64,000 nucleotides of DNA, from assembly GCA_958295665.1 (NCBI GenBank), contig OY282558.1, forward strand, positions 332,789,106 to 332,853,105. The letters run 5' to 3'. Within the stretch, counting starts at the first letter, position 1; every line of letters begins with the position of its first letter. Made by a program: the position numbers and the translations under genes. Below, in pieces: positions 11,584 to 23,237 of the stretch. The stretch is from Tipula vernalis. Its lineage: Eukaryota > Arthropoda > Insecta > Diptera > Tipulidae. Below the pieces are notes generated by a model that saw only the letters and a program-made list of their open reading frames with translations, was not told the origin of the DNA and did no database searches.

Positions 11584-12072
11584 TGTAACGGTGACACCTA
11601 GTGTGTAATAGAATAAGTTAAATTAATAGCTCAATGTTTAACTGTACTAAAATTGAATTTTCCATGATAAAATTGTACTAAATGTTTCTACGCTATTCTA
11701 ACTGGAAAAGTCATGAGCTTTCGAGAAGTTTGGTTTGTGTATATAAAAAGGCGAACGAAGTCGATTTGAATTATTAGAAAATGGAACGCGATAGTGTAAA
11801 CTTGTGAGATTATTAGTAGTATTTGATAAGCGATAGTGTGAAGATTAAAAAGGAATTAAAAAGTGATTTAAAAAGTGTTTTAGTGGAAATAAAAATTATA
11901 AATGTACAGTAAAATTTGAGAATAATTTATATAAAGTGATTTTGTGAATTTTTATTAATAAACTGTGTTGTAATAATTCTTGTGTTAAATGTGTTTGTGA
12001 TAAATTAAATTGATTTTGTATTATTCACAATCCAGTGATACGAACTTTAATTGACAAGGTAGAAACGTAACA
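11584..12072 (+). repeat. Solo-LTR-like repeat, copy C (reference copy)
   Basis: The 489-bp unit starts TGTAACGGTGACACC and ends with AACGTAACA. ATAT lies on both sides (11580-11583 and 12073-12076). It contains a promoter-like tatataaaaaggcg near 11739 and a polyadenylation-type AATAAA further down. This TG...CA unit with TATA and AATAAA is what I would expect of an LTR. No internal gag-pol region adjoins any copy in the window, so these are solo LTRs or an element that looks like one. Confidence 0.75.
11739..11752 (+). promoter_or_regulatory. TATA-box promoter of the LTR family
   Basis: TATATAAAAAGGCG is kept in copies C, E and (with one change) F, and in reverse in A and B, at the same place in the unit, about 150 bp from the start. 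Confidence 0.6.
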
Positions 12073-12076
12073 ATAT

Positions 12077-14139
12077 GTTTAATGTAGATTACAACTGTGT
12101 TGTACTTCGATTACATAAGCGCCTGCTACCGGGTCGGTTCCCCCTTAGTATCAAACCTTTCCTATCTTTCCTTGCATGTAAACGGGGTGTGCGATGAGCG
12201 CTTGCTTAACGCTTGGCCGGACACTCAGCATTTCATACTGAGAACCGTGGGTTCTCAAATATCGTTATTCTATAAGCGGAAAATAAGTATAATCCAGCAA
12301 TTATTATAAAAATCTTTGACCTGACATAAATATTTATTAGATGTTAACCAGCTATTCAAAGTTAGTATCTTTCATTTGTAATTTTTGAAATTAATTTAAT
12401 TTTAAAACACACGAATATCACAGTTTATACCTGATGTTGTGCAAATTAAAATATTTTTAAAAGCATTTTTATTTCAAAATAGCGAAACAAATATTTTCAT
12501 TTGGCTTGAAGCTTTGAATTTAATTTCATTTTTAATTTATTTTAACAATTCATTAACATCCAACAGCTATTCAGCAATTCCGTAAGTTGTTTAATTTCTC
12601 CAACCATAACAGTTAATAGCTTGAATTGCTTGATATACAAAAGAAAAAGCTTTTAAGTACATTACATATTTATACTTACTCCTATGTATAATATGTACAT
12701 ACGTCACTTTTGCATAAGCGACGCTTAGTATTCCTTTGTTTTTCGTTGCATCATAAAATTCAGAGATATTAACATAAGTGAGATGTACATCTAGATAATA
12801 TTGAAAATGTATTTTGGTTGCCTAAATTTCGCTATCGATGCTATTACCAACTTGTATTGTATTATAAAAGGTACATAAATTATCCCGTATAAAATAATCC
12901 GATAAATAGTTAAAACAATTTGTTTAATTGTAAATCTATAATTCGAAAACAATAAAGTTCATAATTATACACAAGGCGCTAGTCTGTAACAGTAGAAAAG
13001 TTTTTTTGTACGAGAGGAGCAAAAACTTTGTCTATTAATGTCTTTTTTGTTTTTTTTTTTGCTACCAAAAACTGTTTCAAATATCGTTCAGCTACTGTTG
13101 CTTATTGCTTATCTATATTTTCCGACAAAAAAATTAAAACCAATTTTATTTTATTTTGTTGTTTTTAATACAGATATAAAGAAAATCCCTCTTGTACATA
13201 TTGAAAACCCAGGAATAAGTTGTAGGAACTAGTAACTATTTAAAGCCAATTAAATTCGAAAACAAAAATTCTAAATTTTATCGCTTTATAAATTTTGCCC
13301 AGCATATGTATATCTAATAAATTAAGTACTCGTATGCAGCAAACATATTTGTAAAATCAGATTTTTTTTTTAAATTTAGGTTAGTTGGTTTTATTAAGAT
13401 GCTTGTGTTATTTTTTAATTTTCCCACTATAATGAAGGATATGTATTGTAATCGCGAAAAACATTTTGTTCCGGATTTTCACATTTCTCGACGAATTGGG
13501 TTACCAGGATTGCAAAACATTTATTAAAACATGTCATTTCCGTCCTTCCATCCTTCCAGTCATATATTTTTATTATTTTTGTTTTGCCTCCCATTCTCAC
13601 AAGTATTGAAAGTTTTGATCGAAGTTTTATACTATCGAGTTGATATCGAGCAGTTTGTGTTAACTTGTGGGTCCAATCGAGTCTAGAATAGAAGGAGTTG
13701 TAGTGCAAGAGAAAATTGCCAAGCAGATTTTCTCAAAACCGGGATGGACATTTTTTTTTAGTAGCAGCCCATCATCTACCTGTTCACAAAATTTGAAGTC
13801 AATTGTTGATCTGTTTTCCGAGGTAATGTCGAACTTTTCGAAGAAAGATTTTTCTACGGTTAAAACATCTTAATTCCAACAATTGTTCCATAGGTGTCTT
13901 TGAAACAAAATGAATAGGTTACCGTTTAATAGAAAATTTAAATTTCTCAATTTACCTAATCCAATTTGCTAGTGCTAAATAATTAGTGTATTGCTTTCAA
14001 CCAAAATGAGTTAGGTATTTTTTTTTTGGTTAACGTCTGATCAAAGCAACAGCAAAAATTAACCAAATTTTGGTCTAATTATTTTTCGTGTATTTTCTTG
14101 CCAATTTGACTATTTTGGAGGGTATTAAAACTAAAAATT
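12077..14139. other. AT-rich stretch without a recognisable gene
   Basis: Short open frames exist on both strands around 13430-13870 but show no family motif, splice logic or repeat neighbours. I see nothing I can name. Confidence 0.5.
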
Positions 14140-14150
14140 TGGTTAAGATT

Positions 14151-14423
14151 TATACACACATTTTTTAAAAAACACTTGTTTTAATATTTCGCAAATTGCA
14201 TCGGTTTAAAAAATCACTCTATCGATTTCGGCTTATTAGGCCATCATCAAGAGTATCTACTAAACTGTTTAGTAGATACTCTTGATGATGGCCTAATAAG
14301 CCGAAATCGATAGAGTGATTTTTTAAACCTATACAATTTGCGTAATATTAAAACAAGTGTTATTTTAAAAATGTGTGTATTAAGTGTGTTTCGCCAAGTG
14401 CCCACGGCAGATAGTGTAAAAAG
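14151..14423. mobile_element. Foldback element with 11-bp target duplication
   Basis: The segment folds on itself around position 14266: two arms of about 115 bp are almost perfectly complementary, with loop-less centre ACTAAACTGTTTAGT. A unique tail of about 41 bp (from agtgtgtttcgcc) follows the right arm. The whole is flanked by the direct repeat TGGTTAAGATT (14140-14150 and 14424-14434). A 9-11 bp duplication and very long inverted arms are traits of Mutator-like and foldback elements, so I infer that class. Confidence 0.7.
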
Positions 14424-14434
14424 TGGTTAAGATT

Positions 14435-15639
14435 GTTTTGGTGAAAGCAATACAACTAATATCGTCAACATTTAAAAATAAAATAAATCTAGTAAGCTTT
14501 TAAATATAAATTCGTTCTGTGACGGTTTATTGACGTTTTATGACATTGTAATGATTGAAATTTCAACAACATGTTGATCGATACATTATTTGTAAATTCA
14601 GTTAGTAAAATTGCCCTTAAAGGTATTACTTCTATGTAATAAATTCTCTTGGTCTTAAAGGTGGTATATAAATCTTAATAGCAAATTACTATAATACGTT
14701 CTTAAAATAGTATATCACGCTATTAGGGAGGTTGAGGAGAGGCGCGGTAGGGGATTTGGAAAATGTAATGCTACTTTACAAGGAGATGGAATATCGGTCA
14801 CAAAAGGTAAATGACATTAATTCTGATTTTGTATTGTTTGTATTTTATTTTTGTTGTATTCTCGGATGGTCAACAGCGATACTCCGTCTAGACTGAGCTA
14901 CTGAGTAAAGAATTATAACACCCAGTTCTCATGTTGCTCACTTAATGTTGTCAAATCTCAACTCACTTAGTTCAGATTTGAGCAAATGGCACAAATTTTC
15001 AGAAAATAAATTTTGAATATCGTAGATGCTCTCTGAATTGATTCATTTAAAATCTTAAGAATTCGCATCATATACTAGAGATGTATAACTATGAAAAATG
15101 GTGAACGCAATTTTCATTGCTGTATAATCTGTCATTAATTGGGGATTTGTGCTTGAGGGTACAAGATTTGTAATGTCATGACCAATTTTGATATAGGGGA
15201 AGGAATCTCCAAATTAAGGAAAACCCAGAGGCCATCTTTAAGGACCTTGCTCAAAATAACGGAAAATCTTTGTAATAATAAATGGTTGGTTTTTGGTGAT
15301 CTATAACGGAAGCTTTTGGCAAAAGAGTCGTTTCAGGAGTCGAATAGTAAGCAATGTTTTTTTTAAAGGCTATAGGTATCTAGTATAACGTATAACTACA
15401 AAATTTTTTTGTTCCAGATTTTAACGTTTCTCAAATGATAAATATTTTGATTTTTATTTTCTACTTCTCAAGACTCATGAAAATTTCAATTCTGATATGG
15501 CAAATGAGTTTAAATTATAGTGATCAAATTAGAGTTTCGCCATGAGATTTGTCAATAAAACATCGGAATTTCGAGAAAAATTTGGTTTATTTCAATTATT
15601 TATGGTCTATGATATCGGATGGTGAAATTTCGGATGGCG
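14435..15639. other. AT-rich stretch without a recognisable gene
   Basis: I see no transposon end, long open frame or RNA-like structure here. Confidence 0.5.
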
Positions 15640-15950
15640 TCGTTCCATAATTGATGTTCAATGGTCCAAGTTTCTTGATTTGTCTCTGCCTTTAGCTTTG
15701 CTGACTTATTGGCAAACAATTTGCTTTTCAAAAAACCATACAGAAAGAGTCTAAAAATGTTAAATCACACGATCGTGAAGGCCAGATAACGGCTCTGTTG
15801 TTGGTCTTAATTGAGCCACAGTACCATTTTTTTGAATTTATGCACGATATTTAAAATTGTACTAAGTATTGTAAAAAACATGTTTTAGCGACCATTTTCG
15901 TAATACGCTTCAATGAGTTTAATATGTTGTTCTACCGGACATCTATCGAA
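15640..15950 (-). pseudogene. Tc3/IS630-like transposase relic with large internal deletion
   Basis: Read on the minus strand, VEQHIKLIEAYYENG (about 15890-15945) matches the usual N-terminus of insect Tc3-like transposases. Only about 100 bases later comes VIWPSRSCDLTFLD (about 15750-15800), the region around the last catalytic residue, normally some 250 residues away. Stops and shifts separate the pieces. A deleted and decayed copy. Confidence 0.6.
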
Positions 15951-15959
15951 AGGTGTAAA

Positions 15960-16679
15960 AAAAGGAATTACTTTAGTGAATTTCTAATTTGATCAATCTT
16001 AAAAACCAATTTTTTTCATTTTTCGAAAATTTTCAAGAATGTTTTCATTTTAGCACATTTGATTATAAAAAATTCGCGCCATTGTGTAATATTTTAAGAT
16101 TTATAAAGCTTTTCTCTTGCCAATATGTCTCAAGGTATTCGCTAACACTACCGGTCTGCCGTAATGAAATTTCTCTCGTGCCTTAGTCTCTTTGGGTCTA
16201 TGCAGGCGCGCCTCTACGCACCGGCCGAACTAGTGTCACTTTTGGCTCGAAATTCAAAGGGCGCCAAAATATTAATTCATTTTAAATTCATTATTATGTG
16301 TATTTTTAATTATACTCGGTATTATGCCAAAGTCGTTTACGAGATTCAGTTTCCACTATATCCTAAAAGTATATATTAAACAGTGCAGACATATACAATT
16401 TTGTTTGCGAGCGCCTTTGGACATCACTGCTAGAGCGCTTTGATCAACTCGCATTTAACAGTAAAAAATTGGATTTTTACATTCAATAAACAAATTAAAA
16501 ACCTGGAAGAGAGAAGGCTTTTTTAAGAAAAATTTTTAAATGTCAAAGTAATACTCTTTCAGGACAGTAATAAAGTTTTGTGTAATATAGAGCTTTCAAT
16601 CAACTGAGTTTAGCTAGAAGTTTCGAATACCTGTGAGGAACAGCCTGTAAGGAAATCCTCAGATATTTTAGCAGACACG
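15960..16679. other. Non-coding stretch
   Basis: Two short open frames (15989-16379) show no family motif. Nothing else is visible. Confidence 0.4.
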
Positions 16680-17100
16680 GGATCAGAGGTCTGGTGCGGT
16701 CTAGTAGCTGGCTAAAGCTGTCGGTGTGTCGTGGGGTTTCCAGACATAATCCCACGCTTGTATTACCGCATGAGAAAAGAAATTAAATAAAAAGATAAAC
16801 AAAAGGCCAAAAAGGGGCAGTCGGCCAAAATGACAGTCCTGTCCAGCTCGATCCCCGATCAGACTGCTACGAAGGCCACCTTATCATCGGACCGCCTACC
16901 GAAATGGCCATTCCGGTCACGGCGGTAACTGATGCCAATTATATATGGAAGAGCACCTTCGCAACAAACCACTCGCTTACCTTACGGGACAGAAACAGTC
17001 ATCTCTAGGAACCGAGTAACACAATATCGTGCCGCTCCTTCCGACATCCTGCCAAAGTGAACAACACGACCGGAAAGAGATGGAAAAACGACCCGCCGCA
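16680..17100 (+). repeat. GC-rich dispersed repeat, copy 1
   Basis: The segment is clearly richer in G and C than its surroundings and is related, with divergence, to 54226-54600 in the same orientation. Shared words in order include GGTCTGGTGCGGT, CCAGACATA, ACCGCATGA, ATCGG.CCGCCTAC and CACGGCGG. It may be the 5' part of a retroelement, but no protein domain adjoins either copy. Confidence 0.65.
16689..16770 (+). ncRNA. Possible pseudoknotted RNA structure in the dispersed repeat
   Basis: GTCTGG (16689-16694) pairs with CCAGAC (16740-16745) and TGCGGT (16695-16700) with ACCGCA (16765-16770), so the two helices interleave. The second copy at 54257-54339 keeps all four strands and nearly the same spacings (39/40 and 19/19 nt). 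GTGGG/CCCAC could add an inner helix. The class is unknown. Confidence 0.35.
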
Positions 17101-17367
17101 AGGACGGTTTGTTGTTTTTGTAAATTTATTTCGATTTTATTGAACAGAACTATTCTACAATTTTATTTATTCAATTTTTTTTTTATTACAACAATCAATT
17201 TTATAAAGTTTTTTTTTTCAACAAAAGAAAACTTATCACTACTCAGAAAAAGATACACCGTCTTTATTAACACAAACAAATAAAAAAAAACTACATAAAT
17301 TGCCACATTGGCTTAGCCAAAAACTTATACACTGTCTCCATTTAAGACTAGAAAAAAAAAATTACAA

Positions 17368-17650
17368 CGTTAGACATTGAGCTATTCATTTAAATTATTC
17401 TATTAAACACACTAGGTGTACCGTTACATTATTTTTAAATCGAACTACAATACTTTTTAAATCACTTTTTTATTCCTTTTTAATCTTCACAATATCGCTT
17501 ACCAAATACTAATAATCCAATTGGTTCTCATTTGCTTTCTTACTTTTCGAGTAAAAATAGTGTAGAAATATTTAGAACAGTTTTATCATGGAAAATTCCA
17601 TTTTAGTACAGTAAAACTTTGAGCTACTACTTTAACTTATTCTATTACTG
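17368..17650 (-). repeat. Fragments of the LTR family, copy D
   Basis: A 5'-terminal piece (to 17428, ending GTTACA) is followed by a minus-strand internal piece (17436-17650) that lacks both ends. Both match copies A-C but are more diverged. Confidence 0.7.
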
Positions 17651-17979
17651 AAAATGGGTTTAAATTATCACACGCTCTGAATATTTTGTGAATTTGGTTT
17701 TCTTTTCCTAAGATTTTTGAACTTGAAATTTCCTCAGGTGGTAATCTTTAATTCGATTTTACTAAATTTGTACTGCCGTGTATGTAATGTGTATTGACAT
17801 AGTGACCACACGATTAGTAGTCAGCTTTTATTTCAATTTGACCAAAATGATGTTGTTATGAAAATTTTATAAGTTTTGGTTGACAAGAAAATGAAAACGA
17901 TTCTCTTAACCGATGTCCATATATGTTAAAATTCAAACATTTATGAAAATATTTCAGAGACGTTTATTAAGAATTTGAA

Positions 17980-18183
17980 CAAAACCAACAAAAATGTTTA
18001 TACAAGCCGTACTATTGTGATACAAACACAAAATAAAACTTCTATTTCTGTAAGTGTCATGACCCAGTATAATATTTACATACTTCGGTCTTAAATTGTA
18101 AAAGAAATCGTAGGTGTTTTATTTAATACTATGCGTGCGTTATAGAAACAGTACGGCTTGTATAAACATTTTTGTTGGTTTTG
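17980..18183. mobile_element. MITE with CAAAACCAACAAAAATG inverted ends
   Basis: The first about 34 bases (through GTTTATACAAGCCGTACT) recur as an exact or near-exact reverse complement at the other end. I see no clear target duplication. A related palindrome with the same terminal word lies at 19672-19752. Confidence 0.75.
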
Positions 18184-18619
18184 ATTTGTGGCGTTTCATT
18201 ACAAATTTGTCTTATAAAAAAAGTAAATTCTAAAATGTTTTATATGAAAAATTTGGTTTTTCTTCGTTTCTATTTCCTTTATAAAAGCTTCGTTTTTTAG
18301 ACTATGGCTTTGTGCAATCTAGGCCGCTTTGCTATTACACGGTAACAACGAGCTTTATGCATTTTAGATGCACGGCGAAATAACAATAACTGAAACCAGT
18401 AACGTCCCTAGAATTAACGACCACTGGCCTTATTTCCTCTTTTTCAGGATTTAAGATCTTAAATAAAACTAAAGTCCAGCTCAGACAGGAAATAAGGCCC
18501 ATGTCACTTTTTCGGATAGACATTAATGACATAACTGACATTAACTGAAATTCGCAACCAGCTACTACAGTACTTTCGCCGATTCTTACAACATATATTA
18601 AGAATTTAATTTGTTTGTG
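18184..18619. other. Spacer left of the large inverted repeat
   Basis: A minus-strand frame of 102 codons from 18643 has no family motif. A short inverted pair ggccttatttcct / aggaaataaggcc lies at 18427 and 18488. Confidence 0.4.
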
Positions 18620-18881
18620 TGTAATCAGTTGATTTTTCGGCATTTTTTATAGACAAATCAGAAAAATACAGAGGCTAATCGCTCATAATATATCTACTGA
18701 AAAAAAGTAGAAATATCTTTCCCCTCCCCGTAATTTTACAGAAAGAAGGCCCAAGGATTGATACCAATATATTACTCTGCAAAATTGAGAACCCTCCATG
18801 AGTTCTTTATGTTGGTAGTTTGGTTTCGTACTGAAAAGTTGGCCTAGCAGCTACGACCAAATTACAAAAAATTACACTCTA
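18620..18881 (-). repeat. Left arm of a large inverted repeat around the CACTA element
   Basis: Reverse complemented, this matches 28068-28375 for about 230 bases at high identity, from CTACCAACATAAAGAACTCA to ATGCCGAAAAATCAACT. The left arm lacks a segment of roughly 45 bases present in the right arm. The arms lie outside the CACAGT termini of the element they enclose. Confidence 0.85.
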
Positions 18882-18909
18882 CACAGTCGAAAAAATTGCT
18901 TGAATTTAT

Positions 18910-19020
18910 AATGTAAGCCTTGCATTACGCGCTATGTAATAAAAGCTAAAACAGAATTTACAGCAGAGCTTGCATTAAATTTTTTTTTAATGCATGTGGT
19001 AGTTATTTTAATGCAGGCTT
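18910..19020. promoter_or_regulatory. Left subterminal TGCATTA repeat array
   Basis: CTTGCATTA occurs at about 18916 and 18969, with TAATGCA at about 18988 and 19009. In CACTA elements such short subterminal repeats bind the element's own protein; here that role is inferred. Confidence 0.5.
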
Positions 19021-19671
19021 GCTTTACAAAAATAAGTAAAGCAATTAGTTTTCGATTTCATAGCAGGTTGCTTTGTTTTAGTAGTCTTTTCAATATAAAT
19101 TGTAATCGCTCTCAGTTCTCAGTTCTCTTACAATATAATTTGTAATTGTTCTCAGTTCACATACGTACAATTTTCTTGTTTAATGCAACTGGTATTATTA
19201 TTTGTGGCAATGTTCTTTAAAAAGAAAATTTTTGCTCGTTTTGACATTTATGAACGACTTAAAAAAGTATTTGTTACAGTGAAATAAACAACTTTATATT
19301 AATTTGTATATCATTAAACAAAAAATGTCTTTTATACGGTAAACCTTATAGAAATTCAATGTTCCTACTGAATACGTATTATACTACAAATTTATATATG
19401 TGTATTGTAAACGTTTTACTATATATAGGTATGGATTTCTAACATGTCATATGTTAGCTTGTTAACGCAGTGTTAATAATAAAATACAAAATGCATAAAT
19501 GCCCTTTATCGGGTTAATTAGCAAAACAAAAAAAAAATTTGTAGTCAACAAAACAAAAGTTTCATAAAAAAAATTTTGGTTCTCTCGGCACCACACCAAT
19601 ACTACAGCATATTTGATTTGGGATTTTTTGTCCTTTATTTTTCCATATAAAAAGTAACACCAACACCAATA

Positions 19672-19752
19672 AGTAGGATGCGTTATATCAAAACCAACAA
19701 AAACGTTTATACATTTTTGTTCGGTTTGATACTATATAACGGATCCTACTGT
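19672..19752. repeat. Imperfect palindrome related to the CAAAACC MITE
   Basis: GTAGGATGCGTTATATCAAAACC on the left pairs imperfectly with GGTTTGATACTATATAACG-GATCCTAC on the right. The terminal word TCAAAACCAACAAAAA matches the MITE at 17980. Confidence 0.6.
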
Positions 19753-20199
19753 AATGTAATGTGTAATGTATAGATATTTTTGTTGGTTTTGGTTACATTC
19801 TCGGACAGTTGTTGCTCATTGTAAAAAAATATTTCGTAGGACAAGACCTTCAGTGAAATTTATAAATTTAATAAATAAAATTTAGTTGTGTGTTGAACAA
19901 TTTTTTTTTTTTGGTGTTTCCAAAAATATTTTGCTGGGATATTTTTGGAGTTTGGAGCTCTCTTTAGAGAAATAGAGCTTTCCGGTGGACAGGGAAGTTG
20001 TTGTCAACGAGAGAAGAAGAAAATTTAGCAGGTTAGTAGAAGAAAAGATTACGTATTGTATAGTGATTAAAACAGTGCAATATTTCCGAGCATATTTTGT
20101 ACCATTTTAATTATTATGTGCGTAGGTTTTTATGTGATTTGTTTTTGTAATTTTGTGATTGTGAAGAAAGCTTGAGAAACATGCTGTGAATTTTTTTGT

Positions 20200-20605
20200 G
20201 AAAAATGCGCCACCCTTTTTTGAGAAGCTCAACGGTTTTTTCAGCCAATAATGAGCATAAAATAAATTTGTGCTAAATGTAGCGTATTATATGTGATTGT
20301 ATAAATTTCAAGATTGATGAAATTAACTATACAATTGATTTTATTCAAAATTTTCTTATTTAATGCAACCAGTGCTATTATTTGTAGCAACATTGTATTA
20401 AAAAGGAAAACTGTCCGAATTGCGATAAAAGTAGTTTACACGAGAATATTGAAAAATGCGCCACTCTTTTTTGAGAAACAACGGTTGTTTCAGCCAATCA
20501 ATGAACATAAAATAAATTTGTGCTAAATGTGGCGTGCTAGAAAAGATCGAAAAACGCGCCACTTAGTTTCGAGGCGCTTAACGGTTTTTTCAACCACTAA
20601 ACATA
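20200..20605. repeat. Three copies of a GCGCCAC repeat upstream of gene 1
   Basis: Units at about 20205, 20455 and 20550 share AAAATGCGCCAC or AAAACGCGCCAC, then TTTTTGAGAAGC-like sequence, ACGGTT and TTTCAGCCAAT; the first two continue with CATAAAATAAATTTGTGCT. The cluster lies just upstream of the first exon and may hold binding sites. A second duplicated block (about 19165-19232 and 20342-20412) shares TTTAATGCAAC. Confidence 0.6.
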
Positions 20606-20913
20606 AAAATTTAACACGTTGCATTTTGGTTTAAATGGTGCTTTATGGCGGATTTATCGAAAAAAACTAGGTAGATGTGATAAAAAAATTTAGATTTTTT
20701 ATTATTTACTCTGTTCAATTTTTTTATTGTTTTCAATGTTTGCTGTTTTTTTTGTTTATAAAAAATAAAAAGTCGCGATCACGTTAGCAAATAGTTCTCG
20801 ATGAATTCGCCATAACAAACGGTTATAAAAATGTAAGTGCTAAAGTGTTTTAGAAGTTCATTATTTTAAAAGATTAAATTATTAATTAATTGTTGGTTAA
20901 CATTAACTTAAGT

Positions 20914-23164
20914 ATGGAGGAGCAATTTTACTGTAAAACAAGATATGGCAACAACGATCCAGTATACACAAAATTTAAAAAAATGGGAGATGAGTGGGAA
21001 TACAGCGACTTTTTAGTAGCGCGTAAGTATAGAATTTATGTTTTTTAATAATTTAGACAGTGTTTGAAGGATCATGCCCGCATTCCAATGGTATTCCGTT
21101 GATATTTAGTCTTATTACAGAATACATTTTAATCTTAAGTTGTTATAACTGCACAAAATGGTACCAATTTAAAATAAATTAATAGCGAAATGGAAAAACT
21201 TTGTCTCGCGGATTATTTTGACTGAAGATCATTGCGATACGGGCATCTCTGGACTCAAGGTTAAAATAAAAAATAGTTGTTGCAACTATCAATTTTGTTA
21301 GCCTTGAAGTATTTTTATAAATAAAACAATTTTTGGTTTACATCAAAGAACAATCAAACTACATTTCATCATTTTAGTTGGACTTCAATATAACATATCA
21401 GCGTATGATATAGAGTATATTTCCGATTCATATGGGATAGAGATACCAGAAGTATGTTTCATTAATATTTTCCGCCAAAACTATGTTCATCCCGGGTTTG
21501 TGTTAACTTTCAAAACTAAAAATTGCGATTCATCAAATAATAAAATTACATATGTGAATCGGCAAAATTGTGTAATAGGATACGAAATGTATTTCTCATC
21601 GGAGGTGAATAAAATATTATTATACCTACACCTCGATTACCATAGTCGTACCCTTTGTCGTTTGAAATGACTCGTAAAAAGTATTTGTAAAAATATTTTT
21701 GTCTTAGCAACCGGACTAAAGTTTTATAGGAAAATGAAAATTTGTATTTTATTTAGATATGACTACGGTAATCTAGGTGATAAACATATTGTTATTTTAT
21801 TATTTTAATATAAATGCAAAATTTGGGATGTTTTGCATATATAGGAACTGGAAACATTTATTCTGGAATCATCAAATGCATTTGTACTTCTAAAAAAATA
21901 TAATCCCGGAAAGTATGAAAATCTACCTTCATTATCTGACGTGGAGAGGCGAGCAATCATACGAGAAGCGGTCAATTTACTTGTTAAAAAATTTACGTAT
22001 CATCCCGGGCATGAACACAAAGTTGCCATATCCCTCGCAGTGATAAAGCTTTTCCCGCAATTGAAAACGCAAGACTCGAAAATCGAGGGAGTGATAAATT
22101 AACGTATATTCATGTTATTTTTTACATTAATTACGTTTAAACAATTATATTTTCAGGACTTGTTGTATGATAGACAGAATAATCGTGGCTATTTGTTGTA
22201 CCGACTTTGCCACATACGAAACAAATTGTATAAAACGGAGGCGGATTCAATAATAATAAAACCGGACATCGAAACCTCTAAAAAAAGGTTATCACTTTCT
22301 GAAAAAACCAAATATATCAAAAATACAAACGTTGAAGAACCCCCAATAACTTTCAACGTTGAAGAGGAATTTTTAATACTTAAGCATTTAAACGTGAATA
22401 CCCAGAAAGATAAAATTAAGGACAAACTGAAATCTACGTTAAATTTAAGAAAAAAAGCGATTCAAAGCTCAACATTTTCCAAACTATCGATGGAGTTTCC
22501 TTTTTTTTTTGCAAGTCCAGACTTGGTAGGTTTATTATTAAAATTTGAATTAATACTGTATTAAGTGCATTCTGCCCTTTAATTATTAATAATTTTTTAC
22601 TTTTATTTTTTTCAGATTTTATACGACTTTCAATTACAATATCCTGAGGTGTCATCAAATTTTATTGATAAATGGCCAATAGTTGCAAATAAGATAAATG
22701 CTGTGTATACCAGTTTTAAGGGCTCAGCCAGCTCAGAGATTCCCGAAATTGAAGGTATAGTAGATTTAATATATTTTATAACTAAGAAAAATTTAATATA
22801 TTTTATAATAAAATTATAATTCAAAGCACGGTTTTACAAAACGCGATCTCAGAAATTAGAAAATAAATATCAACAAAGGCCAATAATATTTTGATTAAAT
22901 AAATTAGTTTCATAATCGAAATAATATTATAATTAATATTATTTATATTAAAACTGTTGGAATTATTACTTTATAAGAAATATTTATTTCTATTTAATTT
23001 TAAATTTACTAATTCTAAAATTAAAATTTTTTTTTTTTATTAACGATACCCATCTAATGACATCCAACATTTTTATTTGTGATTTTTTTAAACGATACCC
23101 ATCATATGACATCTGACATTTTTATTTGTGATTTTATATATATATATATGTATACATATATATG

Positions 23165-23237
<73 letters not shown>

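Noticed and set aside
13427..13708. 93-codon minus-strand frame
   Set aside because: No family motif, no splice partners and no matching repeat copies in the window.
18335..18643. 102-codon minus-strand frame beginning MPKNQL
   Set aside because: The start lies in the inverted-repeat arm, and the equivalent frame on the other arm stops after a few codons. The rest has no recognisable motif.
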